From contig CAICTM010000069.1 of the NCBI GenBank assembly GCA_903772945.1, positions 1 to 64,000 of the forward strand: a DNA stretch of 64,000 nucleotides, written 5' to 3'. The notes under the pieces were generated by a model. It saw nothing but the letters and a program-made list of their open reading frames with translations, was not told where the DNA came from and did not search any database. Position numbers and translations under genes: made by a program. Below, piece after piece: positions 1 to 9,977 of this stretch. The first letter of the stretch is position 1. Each line of letters opens with the position of its first letter. The stretch is from Seminavis robusta. Taxonomy: Eukaryota; Bacillariophyta; Bacillariophyceae; Naviculales; Naviculaceae.

Positions 1-405
1 TAAGATAGGGTTTGAGTTCCGCTCATGACTGCAGTCTTCTCGTGCATAAGTCATTGAGACAGGGTTCTCATTGACCGCATAGTACATACTAGGTCGATGG
101 TTGCAAACATCGCGCTGATATTTAGCTGGCGTGGGAAGATTCCACGCTACTAGATTAATGCCAGACGAATCTTCCCCGCGATCCGTTTTTGGATCGTGGA
201 GATACGTATGATTACTACCGCTACCTATTCTATCACACTTTACAGTTTCCCGCGTGAGTTCAGATCTACAATCCCTTGATTGTGAATCTCTTCTCGCAGA
301 CTTGATTAATTTTCATAGCTTTCCTTAATCCTCTTATATAACTTTCATTCTCTCAAATCCAAAACACTCGAAAGATCATCATACACTAGCTTTTTGCGTT
401 GTGCA
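1..405 (+). repeat. 5' LTR of the fossil Ty3/gypsy element
   Basis: This segment aligns along its whole length with 5331-5725, including the shared stretches around GTTTTTGGATCGTGGA and AACACTCGAAAGATC, and ends in TGCA. It may start slightly before base 1. The pair is clearly diverged, which fits an old copy. Confidence 0.8.
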
Positions 406-3400
406 TTTTGTTAACAACACAATAGCTTTCAGCACCCTCAACCTATTTCCGTTCACCATGAAGATGTCTCAAGGAAATCATGCGTTCCGCAACTTTTAGA
501 AACAGTTTCGTGACAAACCCATTCTTGCTCTCGATCGACAATGACGAAGAGAAACAACGAAGATCGACGATACTCCTGCAACCACTTTGCAAACTTTCGC
601 AACCATGTTGCCAAGCGCAAATCAGACAAGACTCTGACAACGAGGACAACTCACTCTATCGATTTTAATCACTTGGATGGAAAATTCTATTCTGAGGATA
701 GGCCAGGATGATGACTCAAACGGAACCATGTTCCGATTTCTCAATACCAAAGTGATGAAGATATCTCACTAACTATAAACAAGAATTGTTTGCAAAGCAA
801 TGAACTCTACGGCAATAGAGATAATTCCTAGAAACTGCTCAACTAAACTCTTATGATCTATTTATCATGTTAACTTCGTCCGTGGCCAACCACCTGTAAA
901 CATCAGCAAGACAAGAGACCTCAAACCCATCGCTTATGTTAGAATTAACAAGCGAGAAAAAGGGAAACCAAACCCGTTACACTCCGTTGCTTCTGGATAC
1001 AGAAGCATCCAGGACCTTTGTTGCTCAACCTCATGCTAAGAGAATTACGCATGAAGGTCTTGGTGGCGTCCAAACAAGGTGGACTACCCCTGCAGGAAAT
1101 TAAACACACACGAAGTGCAAAGGTGCATTCATTATCCCTAAGAATTCACGAAGATAGAATTATCGAGTGGGATTTACACGTCACGAAGAGCTTGGGGGCT
1201 TATGACATGTTCATAGGTCTAGACATTCTCTCTGACTTGGGATTCAAGTTCGATTTCACTACCATGTCAGTGGAGTGGGACGGCCCATCTATTCCTATGA
1301 AAGACAACGACACCTATGGAGAAGAGAACTTCTTCATTCCTGATCCTCCTGCTGTTGATGACAGTACAGATCGTCTCAAGAAGAAGATTCTTGATGCAAA
1401 ATACGAAAAAACTGACTTAAGGCAGGTTTGCCAAAATCAAGATTCAGTTAAACAAGGAAAGAGAAGGAACAGCTTCATTCCTTACTGACGAAGTACTCTG
1501 ATATATTCGATGGTACTTTGGGAAAGTGGACGATGGACGACTACGAAGTAGAACTTCTCCCTGATGCTAAACCCTATCTTGCAAGGGCTTACCCTATTCC
1601 ACGTGTCCATACCAACACTCTTAAAATGGAGGTGGAACGTCTCTGCAAAGCAAGAGTACTCAAGAAAGTAAAACGTTCCCAGTGGGCGGCACCAACTTTT
1701 TATCATTCCCAAGAAAGAATGATCTGTACGATTCATCTCTGCATTCCGGGAACTGAACAAAATGATTAAGCGAAAGCCTTATACCTATCCCAAAAAATAC
1801 AGGACATGCTCTTGAATCTAAATGGATTCCAGTAAGCTACGAGTCTAGACCTGAACATGGGATACTATCACATCGAGCTGACACCTCACTCGAAGCACTC
1901 TGTACCATCGTACTCCCATGGGAAAGTCACGGATACCAGAGGTTGCCAATGGCCTATGTAATAGTCCCGACATCTTCCAGAGAAGATGGGAACACTAATG
2001 CACGACATAGAATACGTCTGTGCATACATTGATGATCGACTCATCCTAACTAACGGCCATCTGGCAGATCACGTTGGAAAGTTAGATGAAGTTCTACGAA
2101 GGGCTTCGATAAGCCGGACTTAAGATCAGCCAATGCTACCAAGTCCTTCTTTGCAAGAGGAGAACTTGAAGACTTAGGTTACTGGATTACTCGAGAAGGG
2201 ATCCAACCTATAAACAAGAAAATAGAACGCGAATCCAGCATTATCGCTCCCTCCTAACCAACAGCAGAACAAGGAACTCTGTAGATTCATTGGAATAGTA
2301 AACTACTATCGAGACATGTGGATTAGACGATCACATGTACTGTCCCCACTCGCTTCATTGACTTCCAAAACAACGAAGTGGAAATGGAAGCCGAACACGA
2401 CAAGGCCTTAGCCAGAATGAAGAAGATCATCAGCAAAGAAAACCTTGCTCGCTTACCCTGACTTCAACGAAACATTCGTTATCCAAAAGGATGCGAGTGA
2501 TACTCAACTAGGTGCAGTAATTTCCCAGAAGGAGAAAAACCTATCGCCGTCTACAGCAGGAAGCTCAACCCTGCGCAGACACGTTACACGGTACCTGAGA
2601 AGGAACTTCTCATTATAGTAGAAACTCTAAAAGAATTCCTTAACATTCTTCTGGGACAGGAGATCGTTGTACATACGGACCACAAGAATCTTACATGTAA
2701 GAACTTCAGTACCGATCGCGTAATGCGATGGCGTCTTATTCTGGAAGAATACGGCCCTGAACTAACGTACATCAAGGAGCCGACAGAACATCGTCGTTGA
2801 TGCGTTGTCGAGACTTTACATCTCCAACAACGACGCTTCTTCAGAACAGATGGACGCCAGCGAGATCGCTGCACTCATGGCTGCAGACGAAGAGGACTTC
2901 CCGAGCGCGAGTTTACCCTCTCTTGTTCCCCGAGATCGAAACATCGTCAGAAAGACGACAACGATATCAAGAAAACTCCTCAGGGACAAGCCAAACGACA
3001 AAAAGAAGCAATCTTTCCCCCAGAGGGGATAAGTCTTACGACTAGTAGTTAAGGACGATAGAATAGTCGTACCTAAAACTATGCAGGAAGAAGATAGTTG
3101 AATGGTAGCATGGTGTGCTGATGCAGAACTAACCATCAGCCAACACTACACCTGGAAAAGACTGCGCAAGACTGTGCAGGCCGAATGTCAGCGTCGCCAA
3201 AGCTGCCAGATGAAAAAAACCAAGACGCGTAAGCTGGCTGGGATTGATGCCTCCAAGACTTGCGAGGAGAACACTTGGGAAAGACTATGTATTGACCTGA
3301 TTGGTCCTTACAACGTCGGGATCCTAAGAAAAAGAAATCCTGTACACTTCATTGCTTGACCAAGATTGATTATCCCGTAACGGATGGTTCGAGATTGATG

Positions 3401-3609
3401 AGATCTGCTCCAAGGCGGCAGACGAAGTAGCCATCGATCTAGAACAAACGATTGCTTACTCGATATCCATGGCCGGCTGAGGTTATCATGGATAGAGACC
3501 GTGAGTTCGCGCAGAGGTCGAGAAGACTCTCCGGGATGAATATGGACTTCGGTCGCAAGTTCATCACCACGCGCAACCCTCAAGCCAACTCCATGGTCGA
3601 GCGTGCTCA

Positions 3610-4658
3610 GGGCCGGTCTCTACCGGAGCGACGATAAAGTAGCGACTAAGCCATATTTTGTAGTTTAGTCCATAGTTTAGTCTCTTGGGGTGGTGTCTAC
3701 CCAAGCGACTAAACGTCATACGGACTAAAGCCTTTAGTCAAAATGTTGGTTCACCGACTAAAGGGAGGCTGGTTAGTCGGTGAGCGAGCGTAAGGACTAA
3801 AGCTTGTTTAAGAACAGCAAATCCAATAGGAAACAATACAACTGCATGCCACCGAGTTGGATAACAAAGTCGAGCTGATAGAGTAGAAGAACTCTTTAAG
3901 AATGAATAAGCCTCATTGCAACAGCCTCACTATCAGAGCATCGCGACAGAGCTGATAGAGTAGAGGTGCAAACGCATAGCAACTTAGTCGAACGATCGAA
4001 GAGGAGTATCGGCCGATAGTACTAGTAGAGGTGCAAACGATCGAACGGTCTTGTTAACATTATCGAACGATCGAAGAGGACTATCGGCCGATAGTACTAC
4101 TAGCTAGAGTAGTAGAGGTGCAAAACAATCGAACGGTCTTTTGGGTTGACTTCTAACGATCGAAGAGGAGTATGGGCCGATAGTACTAGTAGAGGTGCAA
4201 ACGATCGAACGGTCGAACGATCGAACAATCGAAGAGGAGTATCGGCCGATAGTACTACTAGTAGAGGTGCAAACGATCGTATGATCGAACGATCGAATGA
4301 CAGTGGTGTGTTTTGAGTCTTGTTATCTCAAAAAAGTAATAACTTCTGTTAAGTCTTTGTTTGAGTCCTTTAAATCCACCTTGCTGATAGAATATTGGTA
4401 GCCCACCAAGTGATCACCTTTGTTAAATCTTTTTGAGTCCTCTAAGTCCAGCAGTGTTACGTTTAGTTATTTGTTTAGTCGGCTGGGTAGACAGGTCCAA
4501 TGACTAAAGAACTGACTAAATTATTTAGTCCCAGATTTAGTCATCTGCTGTTGAAGACACCACCATTACTAAATTATAATGACTAAATCTTGAAACTAAA
4601 CCAACCACCTAAAGGATTGCTTTAGTCGGTCCTTAGTCGCTCACGGTAGAGACCGGCC
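3610..4658. mobile_element. Non-autonomous inverted-repeat DNA element nested in the LTR element
   Basis: The ends are inverted copies: the left begins GGGCCGGTCTCTACCG and the right is the complement of GGCCGGTCTCTACCG. Both are flanked by TCA (3607-3609 and 4659-4661), a likely 3-bp target duplication. About 200 bp at each end are rich in TTTAGTC/GACTAAA in inverted arrangement, and GGTGGTGTCT recurs inverted in both arms, so the arms form a long imperfect terminal inverted repeat. The middle holds a degenerate tandem array. No transposase is encoded. A 3-bp duplication and GG-starting ends would suit a PIF/Harbinger-type MITE, but the family is uncertain. It interrupts the integrase part of the older retroelement, so it inserted later. 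Confidence 0.75.
3980..4300. repeat. Degenerate tandem array inside the nested element
   Basis: Four to five imperfect units carry the shared string ATCGGCCGATAGTACTA followed by GTAGAGGTGCAAACGATCG. ATCGGCCGAT is itself palindromic. Units vary in length through extra CGAACGATCGAA blocks, as in an array that grew by slippage or unequal exchange. CGAACGATCGAA also occurs at about 32300 outside this element. Confidence 0.75.
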
Positions 4659-5330
4659 TCATCAGACCATACGCAATTGACCGCTGTTCAAAAACATCAA
4701 GTGCCAAGACAAACCTCGGACGGATCCTGGGATGGAGTCCTCACGCGGTTCGCTTCGCCCAATGAACGCCGACGATGCATACACAACTTGCGTGCAACGC
4801 CTGACAAGCTCGTGTTCAATCGTGAACCGATTCACAACATCCGTTTCGAAGCAAACTGAAAGTACATTAAGAAGACGACAACGACTCAATCAACAGGAAC
4901 CAACGATAGGATGAACGCCCGACGCGTTTCTCATCAATACAATGTCCAAGAATACCGTGATGATTCAAACAGTATCAGCACCGCAACGTACGGTCAGCCA
5001 AAGTACAAAGGTCCTTACACTAATAGACCGAGTCATATGACAATGGCACTGTATCGGCTCCGACTTATGCCACCGCCATATGGCGGGACAGTATAGCCAG
5101 ACTTGGACATAAGTATATACACCCATACAAGGCGCTGATCCCCTTGAAGGATTGCCATTCGGTCGACGGCCACATGGTCTACATCCAATCTCATGGAGAG
5201 GCCCCGACACTTAATCATTATGTTCTCATTGTCCGACGATGCTGTGCGCTTTCTTTGACCCTTGTCAGGGGGCGAATGAGCAATACACGGCCTTAGCAAT
5301 CACACTCCAGCCTTATTCGCGACTCAGATC

Positions 5331-5725
5331 TAGATAAGGTTTGAGTTCGACTCATGACTGAGATCTCCGTGAATAGTCATTGAGACAGGGTTCTCATGAC
5401 GCTTAGTCATACTAGGTCCTGTATGCTGGAACACATCGCGCGGCTAGAGTATTTAGCTGGCTGGGAGAGATTCCATCGCTACTAGATAAAAATGCTAGAC
5501 GAATCTTCCACGCGTTCCGTTTTTGGATCGTGGAACGAGTAGGATTACTACCACAACCTACTCTATCACACTTTACAGACTCCCGCGGGAGTTCAGATCT
5601 ACGATCCCTTGATTGTGATCTCTCTCGTTGATTAGTTTTCATAGCTTTCTAATCCTCTTATAACTTTCATTCTCTCAAACTCAAAACACTCGAAAGATCT
5701 TTACACTAGCTTTTAGCGTAGTGCA
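5331..5725 (+). repeat. 3' LTR of the fossil Ty3/gypsy element
   Basis: Counterpart of the repeat at the left edge of the window, with the same terminal GTGCA. It abuts a protein-like open frame at 5731, so the element appears to have landed in or beside a former coding region. Confidence 0.8.
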
Positions 5726-5730
5726 TTCCC

Positions 5731-6129
5731 GTCCCGCCAGGGAAGAACCATTTCGGGGTTCAAGGCAAACACGTCTACAAAGCCAAAATCCGCCAAAGGA
5801 AGTCACCCGATCCAATCGTGGTGGCAGCAAAAGGTACCAACAACCTAAATCGCCAGTGGGGTATGCGATTGTTGTCTGGGTGCAGCTTACCTGATGATGG
5901 TGATTCCTCTAGCGCAGCTGACAGTGTTAGCAGAGGCAGCCCGAGCAGTATCAAGGGATTTTCTGCTGCAGCGCCTGTGAGCAGTATCAAGGGATTTTCT
6001 GCTGCAGCGCCTGTGACTCCAGACAGGGATTTTGTTGGGGCTGTTCTTGTGACTCCCGAACGACTTGATCGAGACGTCGACGAAGACGATTCTTTGAGCA
6101 CCATTTCTTCGCTGGGAGGAACCGAGTAG
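5731..6129 (+). pseudogene. Truncated reading frame abutting the LTR, unknown
   Basis: An open frame runs from the edge of the 3' LTR to a TAG at 6127-6129, about 132 codons with no ATG near its beginning, so the 5' part is missing. The first 35 residues are basic and mixed (begins VPPGKNHFGVQGKHVYKAK); the rest is Ser/Asp-rich and ends in an acidic tail. Two exact 36-bp direct repeats (5944-5979 and 5980-6015) encode a duplicated SSIKGFSAAAPV. I recognise no family. It could be the 3' remnant of a host gene cut by the retroelement, or sequence belonging to another mobile element. Confidence 0.4.
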
Positions 6130-6224
6130 GTTTTATCTCCGTGCGGGTTTCACGTATATTTATTTCATAGTTCTGGAGCGTGCCTCAGTGGGTGCGAATG
6201 GGGAACCCAGGATTTAGGGTAGGA

Positions 6225-6535
6225 TTCGCTTTAGGGCAAACTCTGCCCTAATTATAGGGCAGAGTTTTGAAACCATGCCCTAATTTAGGGCAGAGTTCGA
6301 AACTCTGCCCTAATTTAGGGCAGAGTTTGAAATTTAGGGCAGAGTACTCTGCCCTAAATCGAAACGGGACTGCATAGTAAATACTATGAAACTCTGCCTT
6401 AAATTAGGGCAGAGTTTCAAACTCTGCCCTAATTATAGGGTAGAGTTTTGAAACCATACCCTAAATATTAGGGTAGAGTTTGAAACTCTACCCTAAATTA
6501 GGGCAGAGTTTCTTTGAAACTCTGCCCTAAACACC
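6225..6535. repeat. AGGGCAGAGTTT palindromic repeat array
   Basis: At least ten copies of the core CTCTGCCCTAA or its complement TTAGGGCAGAG alternate in orientation, joined by TTTGAAA. Neighbouring copies make near-perfect palindromes, so one strand could form a run of hairpins. A few units carry GGGTAGAG variants. There is no coding potential. It may be a small satellite or the inside of an inverted-repeat element. Confidence 0.8.
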
Positions 6536-7040
6536 GCCACAGGCACCATTGACCAACGCTCCTGTGTTGTGAACAATTGGTCTCGTCGTGGGAGTACATG
6601 TAACACCATCCCCAATTTTGTCCAGTGAACACCCTGTCCATACAGTTCTGACTGTTAGAGGTAGCCGATAACGAAACGGATAAAGCAATTCCAGTTGACT
6701 GGAGATAGGCACTTTGTCTCTAAATTTCAACAACCAATTGGTTATAACTGTCTTGGCTGTTTCAGTTTGTCCTTGGTTCTCCGTGCTTTCATCGAGTTAA
6801 CTTGCCTCCAGGAGCCCCACCACTTCCAGACCTAAAAGGATACATCTTTAAAACTATGATGGCGGCAAGACGCTCTCGACTTGGCGAATTACAAGGTGCC
6901 AAGTACCGGCGTACACATTCTGAAGACACGATTGAATGATTCTATTTGCACCTACAATAATTCCTTCGTAGCTCCAGTTTAAAGTCGGTACTAGAGTGGA
7001 GCCAACGGTGTGGTCCAGAAGAATGCCGCTGGCCGTCTAC
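6536..7040. other. Gene-free stretch downstream of COG6
   Basis: About 500 bases between the palindromic array and the COG6 stop codon. Only short open frames occur, without protein character. I see no RNA gene or repeat here; it probably includes the COG6 3' UTR. Confidence 0.5.
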
Positions 7041-9545
7041 CTAGGCTGAGAAGAGAGTGACGACTTGTTCTGGTGTGTGGCCCAAGAATTTAACATCTTC
7101 GTAGCCGCCCGACTCACTGGAATGTGCTGCCATGATGGCCTCGTACAGTTCCTTGTAGAAGGTACAGACCCGTCCTGCAATTTGTCGTCGAGCCGCCTTG
7201 CGAACGGTTGGATCCTTCACTCCGGTTTCCAATGATGGTAGCGGAGGCGAATAGAGAGAGGTGTAAAACTCCTTGATGGCATCCTGGACTTCCTCTGGTC
7301 CGAGGCCAGGATAGGCTGCCAATGATTCGGTAAGAGCACCACCTTCGGCCGACGCCTTTTGAAAGTTCTTCCATGCTGTGGCAGTGCTACCAAGGCCACA
7401 CAAATCCATCACATTTACAGTTTCTCGCGAAACCAGTTCCTGGATGAGCTCAGATTCCTTTTCTTGAATACGTCTTGTAAGTTCTTGGGCAGCGTCTCCG
7501 ATCGCGCCGGTCTGTGATTTGAGAACGGCCTCTTGCAAGCAGTGAGCATCATCAAGGGACTTGCATGAGTTCAAGGTGGCTTCCAAGATCACCTCCAAGG
7601 CCCAGTCCAATGAAAGAATCATTGAGTATTCCTTGGGACAAGGAACGTCTTGAGAGAACCCTGGAGACTTGGCACGGCTCTGTGCAATGGCCACGATGAT
7701 TTGATTGGCAAGGGCTGCTTCGGAGTCACCAGACGCAACCGTCAACTGCTCTAGCATGGCGGAGTAGACTCGGAAAGTGGCTTCGTAAGCACTAGTGGCT
7801 TCTCCCAAACACTCCAAGACAGACTTCATGAGAGGACTGTGTTCATGAGTTGCTGGTGCTGGTGTTGCTGTAGAATCCTCCCGAAAGGATCCCGAAAGAG
7901 AAGCCCTCCTTCTGGGGTCTAACTTTAGTTGAGTGGTTTCCATAGCCGAGGAATAAAACAAGAGGAGGCCACAAATCTCGTATAGCTGGGTCACCTTGTG
8001 CCTGGCCCGCGTCCCCTCTTCTTCCAGTTCATCCATCATTGAATCGTGAGACTCGAGCTCATCATTGTCACCACCTTCTCCATCCCGGACACTGCGAGCC
8101 AAAGTGGCAATGACCTGAAGGATGCGCGATTTGAGGGGCCGGGCGACACCCGACATGGTCAACGCCAAGGTTTCTTGCGTGGAAATCAATGCTGGTGTTT
8201 CCATGCTGGAAGCGGGAGGAATACCCATTTCATGTTCACTCGAATCCATTGTTGTTGTCTCGGCCGCAGTGCTGCTATTCTCCTCCTCGTCTCCTCCGCC
8301 AATGGGCGACAATTGCAAACTCTGCATGCTTCGGGCAAAATCTGCCTCGACCGAAAAACTGCGAAACACAAACGCCAACATGTCCCCAACGTAAACGACT
8401 GGATCATGTGCCTTCATTTCCAAGGGTGGCATGCCAGCATAACCACTGGTGAGTGCCAACAAGAATTGTTTGGTGGCTTGAGTACGTCTGGCTGTGGCAA
8501 TCAACTCTAGAGTGTGGGTGTAAAAGGCTGGTACATGTTGCAACGTCTTGAGAGCCAACTGACAAAAGGGGTGACTGACGATTTCATCCAATCGATCTTC
8601 GCCACTGTCTTCTCCTCCAGACGCTTGAGTGGCATTGTTATTGGCCGAGAGTTGCAAAAAGTTCTGTAGCCAATGATAAAGTCGTTCGTAGGCTTGTTCC
8701 TGCTTTTGGGCCAATGATTCCATCATGCGCAAGGCCGATGATGCGCCTAGTCCATCACCACTTCCATCGCCACTTCCAGCACCCGATGCCGAAGCTGTAT
8801 CTCCAAAGGATTCGCTGAGAGCGGTCCTAATTTGTACGACACGTGCGAGAGCCTTTAGGAATGCCATGCCATTGACCGGTGATTCGGCCCCCATGGCTAC
8901 AGCTTCGACGGCATCTTCGAAATTATAATGATCGAGCAAACGAGCATCTTCTTCACTGAGATCGAATTTGTCCAAAAATGCCTGCACTACAGTTAAGCGT
9001 TTTTCGGCTTGTTCGCGTGCCATAAAGGCATCGTGCAGAGTACGGGCCAATTGCGACTCTTCCAATTGAGTAGTGGGAGTGTTATGTTCCGTGGATCCTT
9101 CTGATTGTTGTTGTCCTTCGGTGGTACTATCCATCAACACTGGTGGAAGCACGGACGGAGTAGGTTGCAATGTGACAGTCACATCGGTTTGAATTTCGCG
9201 GCACAAGCGATCGGCAATGGCCGCCGTGTCACTAACGCCTTGGCGCAATGTGACCACCGTGTCGACCAACTTTTGCAGCTCTCCTTGCAACAATAAGGCT
9301 TGCTGCAGAGCATCCTGTTCAATGGCCACACGGACCGATCGACTGTCCACAATCACCGTCTCTTCTCCGGAAGCCTTGGCTCCACCCGTGGTCGTCGCAA
9401 TATTGGCAGGAAGGTGAGCCAAGGCATCCAAGGCAGCCTTCATGGCTGGAGTGTCGGTTCGCACTTGCAGTGCTCGTTGCACCTTGTCGGACAATGCATT
9501 GTTGCCGCCTGCTGTGGGAGGAGGACTAGTAACAGCAGCGCTCAT
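7041..9545 (-). CDS. COG6: Conserved oligomeric Golgi complex subunit 6
   Basis: Single-exon frame of 834 residues from ATG at 9545. COG6 belongs to lobe B of the eight-subunit COG tether, which captures intra-Golgi retrograde vesicles at Golgi membranes. The decisive segment is at about residues 360-395, where FLLAL, a short loop and HDPVVYVGDMLAF match the COG6 signature (HDPLRYVGDMLAW in animals). The rest is mostly helical, with Gly/Ser- and Asp/Glu-rich linkers and a coiled N-terminal part, as expected for the CATCHR fold. It is longer than the roughly 660-residue animal protein because of these linkers. The frame stays open 105 codons upstream to 9860, but that stretch is low-complexity and unlike COG6, so it is treated as 5' UTR. 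It diverges from the gene at 9978 across a 432-bp gap. Confidence 0.88.
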   Translation of the reverse strand: MSAAVTSPPPTAGGNNALSDKVQRALQVRTDTPAMKAALDALAHLPANIATTTGGAKASGEETVIVDSRSVRVAIEQDALQQALLLQGELQKLVDTVVTLRQGVSDTAAIADRLCREIQTDVTVTLQPTPSVLPPVLMDSTTEGQQQSEGSTEHNTPTTQLEESQLARTLHDAFMAREQAEKRLTVVQAFLDKFDLSEEDARLLDHYNFEDAVEAVAMGAESPVNGMAFLKALARVVQIRTALSESFGDTASASGAGSGDGSGDGLGASSALRMMESLAQKQEQAYERLYHWLQNFLQLSANNNATQASGGEDSGEDRLDEIVSHPFCQLALKTLQHVPAFYTHTLELIATARRTQATKQFLLALTSGYAGMPPLEMKAHDPVVYVGDMLAFVFRSFSVEADFARSMQSLQLSPIGGGDEEENSSTAAETTTMDSSEHEMGIPPASSMETPALISTQETLALTMSGVARPLKSRILQVIATLARSVRDGEGGDNDELESHDSMMDELEEEGTRARHKVTQLYEICGLLLFYSSAMETTQLKLDPRRRASLSGSFREDSTATPAPATHEHSPLMKSVLECLGEATSAYEATFRVYSAMLEQLTVASGDSEAALANQIIVAIAQSRAKSPGFSQDVPCPKEYSMILSLDWALEVILEATLNSCKSLDDAHCLQEAVLKSQTGAIGDAAQELTRRIQEKESELIQELVSRETVNVMDLCGLGSTATAWKNFQKASAEGGALTESLAAYPGLGPEEVQDAIKEFYTSLYSPPLPSLETGVKDPTVRKAARRQIAGRVCTFYKELYEAIMAAHSSESGGYEDVKFLGHTPEQVVTLFSA

Positions 9546-9977
9546 GGTCAACACAACAACATCAAAGAAGAGCACACAATCAGCACAAAAATGCTCCTCT
9601 TCCTCCTCTTCTTGGGTTGGCTTCGCTCGATGGATATCTTGAATGTTTTCCACGGTAGAGCTCAGGCTTTTCTCAGCAAGGCGACTGGGCGCGTTCGTGA
9701 CTAACCCTACATTTTTTGCGAGGCCCCTCACTTTTCTTCGGCAAATTTGGCTCTTCTCTTGGCCGTTGTGTCGTTGCTTCCTTCGAGATGTGCGCCAACA
9801 TGATTGTCTATCTGCCACCCAGGATTTGAGGAGAAGGAAACGTAACACCCTTTGCAGCATGACACAGTACCGCGAACGCTCTCCATGAACCAGTCAGCTC
9901 TTTGTTGAATTCAACAAGTTTGAGAGGAGCCCCTTCATTCTGTCATTGCCCCGCAAACAAGAACACAACAAGCAAGG

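Larger units (their letters stand above)
1..5725 (+). mobile_element. Fossil Ty3/gypsy-type LTR retrotransposon
   Basis: Two long direct repeats, about 1-405 and 5331-5725, flank an internal region whose order of parts fits Ty3/gypsy: an unrecognised gag-like stretch (about 440-960), protease-like remains (about 960-1310), reverse transcriptase remains (about 1500-2400), a clear RNase H region (about 2440-2800), integrase (about 3090-3605, resuming after a nested insertion at about 4660-4860), and a 3' non-coding part. It is broken, with roughly ten or more disruptions. The two LTRs differ by many substitutions and small indels, so the insertion looks old. Its integrase part carries a younger, separate DNA element. 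The left LTR may begin just outside the window. The family call rests on protease-RT-RNase H-integrase order and RNase H character. Confidence 0.85.

Noticed and set aside
6225-6535. Telomeric repeat (TTAGGG) array
   Set aside because: TTAGGG occurs only inside longer units that alternate in orientation, not as uniform tandem copies.
6225-6535. CRISPR array
   Set aside because: Repeats are inverted and contiguous with no unique spacers, in a eukaryotic genome.
8046-8510. Long frame on the plus strand opposite COG6
   Set aside because: It mirrors the coding strand of a confidently identified gene and has no protein character of its own.
9546-9860. N-terminal extension of the COG6 frame by 105 residues
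   Set aside because: The stretch is open but low-complexity, unlike any COG6, and followed by a well-placed ATG; treated as 5' UTR.
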